Shown: in pieces, positions 1 to 8,226 of the stretch | Numbering within the stretch: the stretch's first letter is position 1 | Layout of the letters: each line of letters begins with the position of its first letter | DNA from: Gemmata massiliana | GTDB lineage: Bacteria; Planctomycetota; Planctomycetia; Gemmatales; Gemmataceae | Assembly: GCA_000531095.1 (NCBI GenBank) | Contig: HG799467.1 | Coordinates: 1-64,000, forward strand | DNA: 64,000 nt | Direction of reading: 5' to 3' | Translations under genes and position numbers: made by a program | Notes under the pieces: generated by a model | The model's database searches: none | What the model was told of the DNA's origin: nothing | What the model saw: only the letters and a program-made list of their open reading frames with translations

Positions 1-875
1 TCCATGAAGTACACCCAATTCCAGCCCGAAGGCTTGAAACTCAGTTCAAACGTGATGTCCCACTCGTACCCGTTGCCGAGAGGTGAGTGCCGGCGGATGG
101 GTTTGAAGCCGGAGAACAGCACACATCCTTGCGGCATGCCGAACATTTCCGCACTGTTGATCTTCCCCAGGAACTGATCGTCTCCTTCGTCGCTGCCGAA
201 TACCCGCTGCCACAGCGCACTTCCGGGTTGCAGCGCTTCCTCTGGGAGTCGGTGCCACGTCACACTCACCACCGCGGACGGCATGATCTTACCGACGTTC
301 ATCGGGATCGACTGACCGTTCGGGGCCGCAGGAGTGCCGCGCTGCCACACGAACGCCGCCCCGGGCAGTTGGAGGTATTCGCCCGCAACCTCAAAAGCGT
401 CACGACTCACGTAGCGGATCGTCTCGTCGTCACCCGCATCTGCAACGTCCTCATCCGTCGCCTGTGCGAACTGCATGTGCTCGTAAAGGACGCTAAATTC
501 GCAGTCCTGGAATACGTTGAGCTGTTCCGCGTTGAACTCGTACCCCTCTTCGGAATCAATCGGCACTTCGTTCCCGATCCACTTGTGGCCACGTGCGGCA
601 AGAATCTTGGTCGCTATCAATTTCCGGTACTTGGGGTGCGCCTGCGCGGGCAACCGGGACAGCTTCGTCGTGCCCGAATCGTCATATATCTGCGCGTGGC
701 CGAGGAAGAACGCGAATACGGCGGAACGGTGCTCCCACGCACACAGGAATGTCCGTTCCGCGTGGCTCGAATCGACTTCAAATGCTTCGGTCGGACTTCC
801 ACCGTCGCGTACCCCCCGCTCGCGGATCTTCCAACTCTTAATCGTCGCGACGTCCGGCGGCTCGATCGCGGGCAT
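1..875 (-). CDS. Phage tail protein, 3' part outside window (homologue of the 47539-48522 gene)
   Basis: An open frame starts at ATG 875 (a second ATG lies at 878) behind AGAGGTGA and runs without a stop to the left edge, about 291 codons. The visible C-terminal part (GCVLFSGFKPI, then YEWDITFELSFKPSGWNW) aligns with the C-terminal third of the element C tail gene at 47539-48522 (ESLLFKGPAEPI, then FYFDTTLVFDYRPGKFGWNG). In C that gene follows the tape-measure and tail-tube-like genes, so a role in the distal tail is inferred. It has its own likely promoter (perfect TATAAT at 916-921). The exact family is not recognised. Confidence 0.7.
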   Translation of the reverse strand, partial: MPAIEPPDVATIKSWKIRERGVRDGGSPTEAFEVDSSHAERTFLCAWEHRSAVFAFFLGHAQIYDDSGTTKLSRLPAQAHPKYRKLIATKILAARGHKWIGNEVPIDSEEGYEFNAEQLNVFQDCEFSVLYEHMQFAQATDEDVADAGDDETIRYVSRDAFEVAGEYLQLPGAAFVWQRGTPAAPNGQSIPMNVGKIMPSAVVSVTWHRLPEEALQPGSALWQRVFGSDEGDDQFLGKINSAEMFGMPQGCVLFSGFKPIRRHSPLGNGYEWDITFELSFKPSGWNWVYFM

Positions 876-915
876 CATTCACCTCTGTTGGTTCTGAAGA
901 ACAATTTGGCGAAAG

Positions 916-921
916 ATTATA
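916..921 (-). promoter_or_regulatory. Likely -10 box of the element A tail gene
   Basis: On the minus strand a perfect TATAAT lies about 40 bp before the tail gene start. With a 17-bp spacer the -35 would be TTTCAA, a weak match. The region up to the divergent Cas2-like gene (start 1115) is otherwise non-coding. Confidence 0.5.
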
Positions 922-1114
922 TGTTCTTGACCGCGAGTTTGAAACAGTTGCCACTGGCGCGATTGCGCGTACTGCGCCGATTGCGCCATCCGGACCGGGG
1001 GTGTAGAGGGGAAATCTCGCAGGTGTGATCGGCTGAACAGTGGCGGCGCAGTTATCCTTGATGTGGGTAATTTCCTCTCTCATACCCACCAACTCGCACT
1101 CCGAGGTGAGAGGC

Positions 1115-1411
1115 ATGCGGCCACTTGTAATACAGTATGATCTGAGCAGCGCAAGCGAATTCGACTATCGGCCCCTCATCGACGAACTACACAAGTTCGG
1201 GGCGGTGCGGGCAACGAAGTCGGTCTGGTTCGTAGCGTCGTCGGCGAAACCGGTCGCGGTCCGGGATCACTTCCTCCGTTACATGCACGCGGACGATATG
1301 ATTTCCGTGAACACACTAGCCGTTGGTGGCGGTTACGCAACACAAAATTTGTCCGGCGCGGCCCTCGCGTGGCTCAAGGAATACACGCAGGCCAAAGAGA
1401 AAGTGCGCTGA
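1115..1411 (+). CDS. SinR / Cas2-like small protein, solitary
   Basis: 98 residues from ATG 1115, preceded by GAGGTGAGAGG; the frame stays open upstream but has no better start. The start (VIQYDLSS), the middle (AVRATKSVWFVAS) and the D-D near residue 65 (MHADDMISV) match the ferredoxin-like fold of the SinR/Cas2-like family, in which a beta strand ending in YDL is followed by a helix and a conserved S-x-W-x-V strand. No CRISPR array or cas1 gene is present, so this is not a CRISPR adaptation gene. It is the only rightward gene in element A and sits like a moron between tail and regulatory genes. Its biochemical role is unknown. Confidence 0.7.
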   Translation: MRPLVIQYDLSSASEFDYRPLIDELHKFGAVRATKSVWFVASSAKPVAVRDHFLRYMHADDMISVNTLAVGGGYATQNLSGAALAWLKEYTQAKEKVR

Positions 1412-1455
1412 CCCGACGCACAGTGTATCGGGACGCGCTCCTCGATTGACCGCTC

Positions 1456-1917
1456 CTAACGCCGGGGCGTGCGGCAGTGCCGTGCGGCGATCATCGCCTC
1501 GTAACGGTCCTGTTCGGCCCACGCCTCCTGTACCACGCGGATGCGCCGCTCGTCGCACCCGTGCAGGTCCGAGATGCAGTCCTCGGTGTACCCGCGCCCC
1601 TCCGAGCGGCACACGTCACACGGAGACTTATCGAGTCGCATACGATCCACCCGAGCCTCGCGCTTGCGCAGAACCTCGTCCCGTGCGGCCTTCACTGCGG
1701 CTGCTCGCGCGGCCTGCTCCGCGATCACTTTCTCCGCGGCCGCACGTGTGGCGGCCGCACGTGTGGCGGCCGCACGCGCGGCCTGTTCCGCCGCCTGCTC
1801 CGCGATAATCGCTGCCCGCTTTGCCGCTTCCTCCGCGGTCTTTCTCTTGGCGGCCTGAGCCACCTCGTAGCGCGCTAAACGGCGTTCGAGCCTACGAAGC
1901 CATGCTCCAGTTCCCAT
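1456..1917 (-). CDS. Ala-rich coiled-coil protein with C-terminal Cys pair
   Basis: 153 residues; ATG 1917 is preceded by AAAGGAG at good spacing and lies one base after the stop of the upstream gene, so the two are probably co-translated. Residues about 20-90 form a long Ala/Glu/Arg helix containing a small tandem repeat (RAAATRAAATRAAAEK). The C-terminal part holds CDVC followed by further Cys and His residues (DCISDLHGCDE), compatible with metal binding. The codons of the Ala repeat contain three near-identical GCGGCCGCACGTGTG units. No function is recognised; the neighbours suggest a phage regulatory or packaging accessory role. Confidence 0.65.
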   Translation of the reverse strand: MGTGAWLRRLERRLARYEVAQAAKRKTAEEAAKRAAIIAEQAAEQAARAAATRAAATRAAAEKVIAEQAARAAAVKAARDEVLRKREARVDRMRLDKSPCDVCRSEGRGYTEDCISDLHGCDERRIRVVQEAWAEQDRYEAMIAARHCRTPRR

Positions 1918-1918
1918 C

Positions 1919-2317
1919 TCAGCTCCTTTCACGTTGACCGCGGTGGTCCGCGGCGATCTGTTCCAGTACGGTCAGCCGCACGTCCTCGTCCGTAACCTTG
2001 CACGTTCGCAGTGCCAGGTCCGCCAGTGCGAGCGCGGCCCGCATTCGCACCATCGCGGGCTGGTTCGTGTCGTCGCGGATCTCCCGCAACACGTCCACGG
2101 ACGACCGGAACTCGCGCTTAAGCGTCGTCACGGACTCGGACCAGTGCGCCCCCCGCGCGGTCGCGAGCGCGACTCGGACGTCGGGCCGGGCCAACGCGCG
2201 GTACACGGTCGCGTGCCCGACCCCGAGTTCGGCCGCAGCCTGGACCGGCGTTTTGCCCTCCGTCAACAGCGCGACGAGGGCTTCGTCGCGCACCGATAAC
2301 GATTCATTGAGACTCAC
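1919..2317 (-). CDS. HTH protein, possibly terminase small subunit-like
   Basis: 132 residues. Residues about 20-50 form a helix-turn-helix (KTPVQAAAELGVGHATVYRAL) like those of resolvase-type HTH and small terminase subunits. The rest is helical with an ALALADLALR segment often seen in HTH proteins encoded beside phage terminases. It lies between a coiled-coil gene and the Ala-rich gene, all leftward. A DNA-recognition role is supported by the HTH; the terminase assignment is only a possibility because no large terminase subunit is visible in element A. Confidence 0.6.
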   Translation of the reverse strand: MSLNESLSVRDEALVALLTEGKTPVQAAAELGVGHATVYRALARPDVRVALATARGAHWSESVTTLKREFRSSVDVLREIRDDTNQPAMVRMRAALALADLALRTCKVTDEDVRLTVLEQIAADHRGQRERS

Positions 2318-2372
2318 GAATTACACCCTCGAATCGAATTCCCGTCGTGCCCCGAACTGCGAGCCGCGAGTG

Positions 2373-2729
2373 TTAGTAGAGCGGTAGCGCGTTGAGAGCC
2401 TCGATCGCCGCTTCCTGTCGGGCGACCTCGTCGAGCCGAGCGTTTACGAACGCCGCGATCTCAGTCCCGAGCGCGTCCAGTTTCGCCTGCGCGTCGGCGG
2501 CCAGCGCTGCAATCGCGCTCTGCCGGTCGGATAGGGTTCCGGCGTTCCGCACCGCTTCGTCGATCGCGTTGTGGCTCGCGATCTTAACGAATTGAAGTTC
2601 CTCAAGACGCGCGATCGCGTCCCTCGTCGAGAGCGGAACGTAGACGGGGATCGTGAGCGCGCTCCGGCTCGCGTTGCCCGTTGGGATCAGCTTCGGTGCC
2701 CCGACCTGGGCGGAAGTTGTCGTGCTCAT
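2373..2729 (-). CDS. Hypothetical helical protein
   Basis: 118 residues from ATG 2729, preceded by AACAGGAG at suitable spacing; a longer frame reaching 2810 has no comparable signal. The N-terminal 25 residues are Ser/Thr-rich, then PVYVPLSTRDAIARLEEL introduces a long Ala-rich amphipathic helix, probably a coiled coil. It is the first gene downstream of the iteron region. No family is recognised. Confidence 0.6.
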   Translation of the reverse strand: MSTTTSAQVGAPKLIPTGNASRSALTIPVYVPLSTRDAIARLEELQFVKIASHNAIDEAVRNAGTLSDRQSAIAALAADAQAKLDALGTEIAAFVNARLDEVARQEAAIEALNALPLY

Positions 2730-2903
2730 TACCAGACTCCTGTTAAGGGACCAAACTGCGGTCACCGTGACCGCGGAAACCAGTTCAACCAAGAGCCAAC
2801 AAAAACCCACACTTCGCTTGCAAATTGAAACGCTTATTAATTGGATCTTTAATCGCGATCTTGGTTACAGTTGCCCGCACTGCGATCGAGTACAGGTGAC
2901 GAG

Positions 2904-3187
2904 GTGACAGGGGCAGTTTTCAACCCTGTCACGCATTGAACCCCAAGAGCTACAAGCGGTTGGAGCGAGGGCGTGACAGGTGACAGGGGGGAAGCGTATT
3001 ACCGACTTCTCTCTGGCAAAGGCATCTGTGTCTCTCATTAAGAGAGAGATCCTTAGCTGTACTTAGTTTCTAAGTCACTTACCCTGTCACCCTGTCACTA
3101 ACCAGTTACAAACCCTGTAATTTCAAGCCTTTGAGCCGGTGACAGGGTAAGTTGTCGCCCCTGTCACCGATCCGTCACGCCTGTCAC
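2904..3187. repeat. Iteron-like array, candidate replication origin of element A
   Basis: The octamer GTGACAGG occurs nine times in 284 bp: direct at 2904, 2973, 2980 and 3139, inverted (CCTGTCAC) at 2925, 3083, 3091, 3160 and 3180. The cluster covers the gap 2730-3122 and the last codons of the primase-helicase gene. Between the two groups lies a less GC-rich stretch with a TCTCTC-attaa-GAGAGA inverted repeat. Iterons beside a replication gene are the standard layout of phage and plasmid origins. The rest of the gap (2730-2900) is AT-rich and holds no gene. Confidence 0.65.
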
Positions 3188-6080
3188 CCGACTGCCGTCC
3201 GTGCTTGCCCGACTTCGCGGCTCTCGACTGCCCGACAAGATCACGTAGCTCGGTCGCTTTCTTTCGCGCGCGTAGCCCACTCGCGTCGGGCAGGTCACCT
3301 CCGACCCAAAAGTACACTCGCGCGGTGTTCGTTCGACCGCGCACGATTTGCGGGATCTTGCCTGCGTAGCGCCCGACTTCGGCGAGGGCCGCCGCAGGTT
3401 TGCGGCGCCCGGTCCGGTACAGAGCACCGTCCGCGATCATCGCCACCTCCTCGACCGTCAGTTCGATAACCGCCGATTCGAGTTCGTCGCGCGGAACCGC
3501 CCGTTGCGTCGCGAGGTAGGTTCGGAACGCTTCGGCCAGCGCTTCGGCGTTCACGTCGTCGCTATCGGCTGCGTCGCGCCGCTCCCCTAGCTCCCGTAAC
3601 ACGGCCTCAAACTCCGCGCGATCGGCACAGCACCCGGCCAGAACCTTCGTCTCCCACAGCGACCACCGGCTCAGCCCCGGCGCGGACGCCCAATCGAGTG
3701 TCTCGGCTCGGCGGATCACGTCGATCGCGCTGGCCCACAACTCGGCGTAATAATCCGGGTTGGTGCGGTATTCGTTCACATTGTCGCCCCAACGCGGGTC
3801 GCGCGTGCTCGGACGCGCGAGGCGGATTGGAACCACGCGCTGAGCGAAGTCCTTGCTCAATGACCCGCCGTTCATAGTGAGAAAAATCGTGTGGTAGTTC
3901 CGAACCCGCCCCTCTCCCGCGTACAGTTGACGGCCCGAGTGTTCTTCCGCGGTGATCAACCCTTCAAAGTCCCCGTTGCTCAGTTGATCGGATTTGATGT
4001 TGTCCAGGATGATGACCCACTTGCCCGTTCCTTCCGGGGACAAGATGCGGGTCCGAAGGTCGCTCACCGTGCTGTCCTGCGTGAACGACAGCGCCCCGCC
4101 CGCGTGTGCGGCATTGCATTCCGCCGCGGTAGATTTACCCACACCCCGCCCGCCCTCGGCATCGTCCTCCGGCGCCGTGAATAGAAACACGGGGCGCTTG
4201 CCCGGTGGCCCGCCCCAACTCAACGTGACGAACGCGGCTTTCAGCAGCACCCGGTCGACGGCCGCTGCCGGGTTAAATTCCCCAATGAAGCGATCGAGAA
4301 CGTCGTAGTGCGGGCACTGGCGCTGCGCCGCAGGCAACGGAACCGACTCGACGCAGAACATATCCGAAGGCATGGGGTATCGCGGGCGCGGGAAGTACCC
4401 GTGATACTTGGGCACAAGGGCGCGCACCGCGCCGGGCATATCGTCCCAGACGGGCAACCCCGTCCCGTCCCGCCACACAATCGGGTACTGTGCGTTCCGC
4501 ACCACCCGCGCGACGTAGGCGTGTAGAGCCTTCGCGGTGGAAATCGCAACCACGTGCCCGTCTTCGACCGCGAACAAGCCGCCGGGGAAGCTGTTGAGCG
4601 TGCTCCCGACCGCGGCCACGATGTCGGCGGCGATGTCGTTGACGTTCCGGCCGACGATCTCGAACTCATGAGGGGCCGTTCCGGTCGGGTCGGCCGGGAG
4701 ATCCGCCACCTGAAACGCGCGTTCGTCTGCCGCCCCGAGTTCGTTCCACATTTGGAGCAATTGGTGCGGTGTAACCCCGAGTGCGTCCGCGATCGCGCGG
4801 CGCCGCTTCTCGTTGGTCGGATTCGCCCGATCGCAGAAAACCACCGCACCGTTTTTGCACCCCTCGATCGTAACTGTGTTGTTCTTGGCGGGGTTGCTGA
4901 ACCTTACGACATCGGTCTTGCGGTCCGCGGGATCGCACTTCGCGGTGGCTTTCGGCCGTTCGAGGAAGTTGGCGATGGTGTTCACGGGCAGCATCGCCCG
5001 ATCCGCCTTCTTACGCGCGGCCTCGACGTCCGCGCCGGCTTCGCGGGCACACGAGAAGACGGCCGCCGAGTACGCGGGCTTCAGTATCGAATCGGGTATG
5101 GCCGGGAACCGTTTACGAAGGTGTGGCGCGGTAACCTCCCACCGCGAACCCTGCTTAACCATCTGGAAAAGCGGGCTGTCGTGGGTCAGCGCCGGCTCGC
5201 CAACAACGTGCTCCGGGATAATCGCGGAGAACGGAACGAAGCCCGGATTACGCATACGGCCGTATCCAAGCCCCTTACCCTCGCACCGGAAACACTTGAT
5301 CCCGCCTTCCTGAATCTGTATCGGGTTCACGGACGACGACGGACCGGGGGCAATCGGGCACTCCTCATGCGAGAGGCGTTGGTTGATGTGCCAGCCGCGC
5401 GTTTCGAGCCATTCGTCCCGCCTCTCGGGATCTACCTCACGGCGCGGATGGAACCCCGCTGAAAACCCGGATACGTCGGTGTTCGGAGTTTGGGTGTAGA
5501 CCGCGCCACCGAGCGCGCCACCGTGCTTCGTCGAGGGTGACATGGGGTTGCGAGAGCGGGAGAGAAGCTCCGCTCCGGCGGACCGGTCGGCTTCGAGCCA
5601 CGCCACGGCCGCCACTGCCGCGAGTTCTTTCGCGGTATAGCCGTCCGCCGCGGCGTAGATGAGTTTACACCCACCACCGTGACTCAGGTGGTACGCGAAA
5701 GGCCGGGGCTGAATCCCCGCGGCGCGAGTCTCCGTTAACTCGGGTTTGGGTGGGTAGGCTTGGTGGTAGTCCACGTCCAGTTCGCATGCCCGATCAGTGC
5801 CTTCCCACCCGATAACTTCATCCGGCGTGTCGCTCGTACTCAAGGCGGTCAAAATTGCTTCTTGGGGCGTCTCCCCGGTGATCGGTATCGCCTCACTTGC
5901 GGTGGTGTGCATGGACCGCTTGTAAAGCGTGAATGCCCCGCTCGCTCCAAGAGGTAACGCCTCAATGTCGGCTTGAACATTGCCCTTCCGCAACGGGGTA
6001 CTCGAACCGGAATCGGCCCCATTTGAATCGATTGCTAATTCTATCGCTTTATTTTCATCTCTTGTGTGCGTAGAATCCAT
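3123..6080 (-). CDS. Primase-helicase (zinc-binding N-terminal half, AAA+/SF3-type ATPase)
   Basis: 985 residues from ATG 6080 (preceded by AACAGGAG; the frame continues upstream but is poorer coding). Around residues 237-266 there is a zinc-ribbon-like cluster (SHEEC, later CFRCEGKG) as in phage primases. Around residue 645 lies a Walker A motif (GRGVGKST), near 690 a hydrophobic strand ending in Asp-Asn (WVIILDN, Walker B-like), and near 733 a sensor-like strand (TIFLTMNGG). This combination fits the DNA-replication ATPases of integrative elements that prime and unwind at their own origin. The C-terminus is basic and its codons contain part of the iteron array. Transcribed leftward with the DUF1580 gene upstream. 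Confidence 0.8.
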   Translation of the reverse strand: MDSTHTRDENKAIELAIDSNGADSGSSTPLRKGNVQADIEALPLGASGAFTLYKRSMHTTASEAIPITGETPQEAILTALSTSDTPDEVIGWEGTDRACELDVDYHQAYPPKPELTETRAAGIQPRPFAYHLSHGGGCKLIYAAADGYTAKELAAVAAVAWLEADRSAGAELLSRSRNPMSPSTKHGGALGGAVYTQTPNTDVSGFSAGFHPRREVDPERRDEWLETRGWHINQRLSHEECPIAPGPSSSVNPIQIQEGGIKCFRCEGKGLGYGRMRNPGFVPFSAIIPEHVVGEPALTHDSPLFQMVKQGSRWEVTAPHLRKRFPAIPDSILKPAYSAAVFSCAREAGADVEAARKKADRAMLPVNTIANFLERPKATAKCDPADRKTDVVRFSNPAKNNTVTIEGCKNGAVVFCDRANPTNEKRRRAIADALGVTPHQLLQMWNELGAADERAFQVADLPADPTGTAPHEFEIVGRNVNDIAADIVAAVGSTLNSFPGGLFAVEDGHVVAISTAKALHAYVARVVRNAQYPIVWRDGTGLPVWDDMPGAVRALVPKYHGYFPRPRYPMPSDMFCVESVPLPAAQRQCPHYDVLDRFIGEFNPAAAVDRVLLKAAFVTLSWGGPPGKRPVFLFTAPEDDAEGGRGVGKSTAAECNAAHAGGALSFTQDSTVSDLRTRILSPEGTGKWVIILDNIKSDQLSNGDFEGLITAEEHSGRQLYAGEGRVRNYHTIFLTMNGGSLSKDFAQRVVPIRLARPSTRDPRWGDNVNEYRTNPDYYAELWASAIDVIRRAETLDWASAPGLSRWSLWETKVLAGCCADRAEFEAVLRELGERRDAADSDDVNAEALAEAFRTYLATQRAVPRDELESAVIELTVEEVAMIADGALYRTGRRKPAAALAEVGRYAGKIPQIVRGRTNTARVYFWVGGDLPDASGLRARKKATELRDLVGQSRAAKSGKHGRQSGDRRDGSVTGATTYPVTGSKA

Positions 6081-6122
6081 TGTCACTCCTGTTACTGCTC
6101 CGGGTGGCGCCGGGGCCGAAGC

Positions 6123-6224
6123 ACACCGCACGTCGGCGCGGTGTGTTTTCGTTTTGGCTCCGTGCGATCTGATCCTTCGGTTCTCAGAAAACCGCTCAAT
6201 GCTCAAGCGACCATTGAGCGGTTT
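6123..6224. promoter_or_regulatory. Two inverted repeats upstream of the primase gene
   Basis: The 228-bp gap between the primase start and the DUF1580 gene holds a CACACCGC/GCGGTGTG repeat at about 6123-6146 and a perfect 13-bp inverted repeat at 6189-6201/6212-6224 with a 10-base loop (AAACCGCTCAATG arms). Neither is followed by a T-run in the leftward direction, so they may be operators rather than terminators. Confidence 0.45.
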
Positions 6225-6308
6225 GGCTTCCGCCGTCACTGCGAGTTGGGTTCACTCGGGAACATTTCCACGGTGCCGGCGGGTACCGCCGCCACGATCT
6301 GTTGAGCG

Positions 6309-6638
6309 TCAGACACCCAGGAGCGCGAGCGTCGCGTTTGCCGCGGCGACACCTCGTTCCCGTTCTGCGGGCGTGCGCAAAGCGGGGGCATTGTCCGGTG
6401 CCACGTGCGTAGCCGTGATCCGCTCAATGAAGGCATCGAGCCAGTCCTGGCACGTCGCCCACTTCGAGCCGATGCGAACCGCACGTAGCTTCACGCGCGT
6501 TCCATCGCCCGCGCGCACGTCCGTTTGAATCCAACGTGTCAGCGTGGCCGAGTAAACACCGCGCCCGCCGCGCCCCGTGTCGCCGAGTCGTCGCGCGGCT
6601 TCAGCTAGCCCGATCAAGCGCGTCCCGTTGTCGCTCAC
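6309..6638 (-). CDS. DUF1580 family protein, probable excisionase or regulator
   Basis: 109 residues from GTG 6638 preceded by ACGGGAG; the longer frame to 6842 is not convincing. The sequence LIGLAEAARRLGD...GVYSATLTRWIQTDVRAG...LRAVRIGSKWATCQDWL is the DUF1580 pattern known from planctomycete genomes, a MerR/excisionase-like winged helix. It lies directly downstream of the integrase in the same direction, the typical place for a recombination directionality factor. That role is inferred from position and fold. Confidence 0.75.
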   Translation of the reverse strand: MSDNGTRLIGLAEAARRLGDTGRGGRGVYSATLTRWIQTDVRAGDGTRVKLRAVRIGSKWATCQDWLDAFIERITATHVAPDNAPALRTPAERERGVAAANATLALLGV

Positions 6639-6776
6639 GTTCGGCTCCCGTTCGTGTCGTGTGAGTTCGCAAAGGCTGTCACTAATTAGTAGGCACGCGA
6701 CGAGACGGCGCACTAGGGGCAGAAACGCTGAAAATTGCAGTATTTCGCGCTGTATGTGCGAATCGCGATGGAAATT

Positions 6777-6814
6777 GCAACGGCCGCTGCAATTGGTGTT
6801 GCAGCGGCCGTTGC
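6777..6814 (-). terminator. Strong hairpin behind the integrase gene
   Basis: A perfect 15-bp inverted repeat (6777-6791 and 6800-6814, loop of 8) lies 28 bp after the integrase stop. In the leftward direction it is followed by AATTTCC, only a short T-stretch, so it is a probable but not classical intrinsic terminator. The rest of the 203-bp gap holds no gene. Confidence 0.5.
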
Positions 6815-6841
6815 GAGTGAGGGTTTTCGGGGTCGCGGGCA

Positions 6842-8071
6842 CTAACCGGCGCGCTCCGCGGCGTGCATCGCGAGCGCGCGGTCCGCAGTCCGGCTGTAGT
6901 GATCGGACATGTTCAAGGCGGAGTGCCCGAGTACCGCGCGAACGTGGTCGGGGCCGAATTGCTCGCGCAACTCAACGGCGCGCAGGTGGCGGAGCGTGTA
7001 GGGTGTGAACGGGGCGACACCCGCTTTCAGGCACGCGCGGCGCACGGCACATGAAAGAGTGAGGTGCGAGTAGACCGCGCCCGGCGCGCGTTTCCGGGCC
7101 GCTCCTTTTCGCTTCGTGGCGTTTCGCCGCATGTGCGAAGGCCAGCGTTTCGTCTTTCGGGCCGCGGACCGCTCAGTGTTGTGTTCGGCGTGCGCGCGGG
7201 CTGGCGAGAAGACGTAATCATCGGGATCGGGCGTTTTGTCCAACCAGGGAGCTAGAACCGTTTGGGCGTCCGGCCCGATGTAGACGGCCCGCGACTTCCC
7301 GCGCCAACTGCTCTTGTGACGGGTCGGCTTCAGTTCCCAGATGGGACCGGTGCGATCGATCTCGCACGGTTTCATTTTCAGAATCTCCGACGGGCGCGCC
7401 CCCGTCAGCCAAAGGGTGCGGATGATCGCGGCCACCGGTGGCCGGAGCAGAGGTAACACCTTCGCGACCGCGGTCGGATCGGCGGGCATACGAGCCTCTC
7501 CCTCCGCGGCCCCGTCACGCCCCGGCGCAAGGGGGCGCACCGCGCTCAATTTTTCCAGCACCCCCACCGCGACGGGTAACCCGTCCTCGACGCACCAACG
7601 AATGAACCCCCGCACCATTTTCGCGCGCCGGTTGACTTGGTTCCGGACTCGGCCGTCGCCGATCATGGCTTGACGGACCGTTTTGAAGCACCGAATGTCG
7701 AACTCTGCCAGCGGCAGCGCGCCGAAAAACCGTTGGAGGTAGCGGAGTGTAATTTTGATGTCTTCGGCCGTTCCGGTCGGCGTACCGTCCGGATTGCGGT
7801 AGTAACCTTCGACGTGCGAAACGTACTTCACGAGCGCTTCGGCCACGGTCAGATCGGCGGGCGCGTTAACGGGCGCCGGCGCCCCGTGGACCGGCGCAAC
7901 CGATCGGCCCGCACGAAGCCGCACGAGTAACCGTTCGTATTCCAGTTGAGCTTGCTCGGAACCCCAGGGACCGAGTGTGACCGTGCGGCGGGTCGGACCG
8001 TCGTAAATATCGACGACCGCGGCGCCTTTGTGTTGACGGGGGTTCGGGAACGGATTTTTCCGACGCGACAT
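6842..8071 (-). CDS. int: Tyrosine recombinase (integrase) of element A
   Basis: 409 residues. The N-terminal arm-binding part (to about residue 70) and core-binding domain are followed by a catalytic domain with the family signature: Arg in LTGARPSE, H-x-x-R in TLRHLRAVEL, the third-box His in LGHSALN and the nucleophile Tyr in SDHYSR. The tRNA-His half repeat (att) begins about 110 bp upstream of its start. It inserts and excises element A by recombining the att core. The divergence from the element B integrase is large (different catalytic boxes and N-terminus) although both apparently use the same tRNA. Confidence 0.92.
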   Translation of the reverse strand: MSRRKNPFPNPRQHKGAAVVDIYDGPTRRTVTLGPWGSEQAQLEYERLLVRLRAGRSVAPVHGAPAPVNAPADLTVAEALVKYVSHVEGYYRNPDGTPTGTAEDIKITLRYLQRFFGALPLAEFDIRCFKTVRQAMIGDGRVRNQVNRRAKMVRGFIRWCVEDGLPVAVGVLEKLSAVRPLAPGRDGAAEGEARMPADPTAVAKVLPLLRPPVAAIIRTLWLTGARPSEILKMKPCEIDRTGPIWELKPTRHKSSWRGKSRAVYIGPDAQTVLAPWLDKTPDPDDYVFSPARAHAEHNTERSAARKTKRWPSHMRRNATKRKGAARKRAPGAVYSHLTLSCAVRRACLKAGVAPFTPYTLRHLRAVELREQFGPDHVRAVLGHSALNMSDHYSRTADRALAMHAAERAG

Positions 8072-8181
8072 TCTGACACCTTTCGTATTGCGGGAGTTCC
8101 CGCAGTATCAAGGCTGTCGAGACGTCGCACCGGAACACCCGGTGGTAAGCTGAAGCGCTTCGGCTAAAAGGACTTAAGGCA

Positions 8182-8226
8182 AGGGTGACTGACGGGATTT
8201 GAACCCGCGACTTCCAGATCCACAAT
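8182..8226 (-). repeat. att repeat, 3' half of tRNA-His(GTG), left copy
   Basis: This 45-bp segment is identical to 32954-32998. Read on the minus strand it starts in the anticodon loop (TTGTGGA, anticodon GTG), continues through anticodon stem (TCTGG), variable loop and a GCGGG-TTCAAAT-CCCGT T-arm, and ends in the acceptor strand CAGTCACC. The 5' half of the tRNA is missing: the base-pairing partner CCAGA is not present beside the loop. It is the junction between elements A and B. Confidence 0.88.

Larger units (their letters stand above)
1..8181. mobile_element. Element A, right-hand part of an integrated phage-like element
   Basis: The segment holds, from right to left, an integrase, a DUF1580 protein, a primase-helicase, small phage-type genes and a truncated tail gene. 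It ends at the tRNA-His 3'-half repeat at 8182-8226, about 110 bp in front of the integrase start. That is the usual place for an attachment site. No terminase, capsid, portal or tape-measure gene lies between the primase and the tail gene, so A may be a satellite, a deleted prophage, or a phage with another gene order. The left end is outside the window. Confidence 0.7.

Noticed and set aside
87-1028. Rightward open frame of 313 codons
   Set aside because: Antisense to the truncated tail gene, whose homologue in element C supports the minus strand.
1741-1780. Tandem GCGGCCGCACGTGTG units as a regulatory or mobile repeat
   Set aside because: They encode the Ala/Thr/Arg repeat of the coiled-coil gene in frame and need no other explanation.
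8182-8226. Complete tRNA-His gene at either att site
   Set aside because: The 5' half is absent at both sites; the sequence beside the anticodon loop cannot form the anticodon stem or the acceptor stem.
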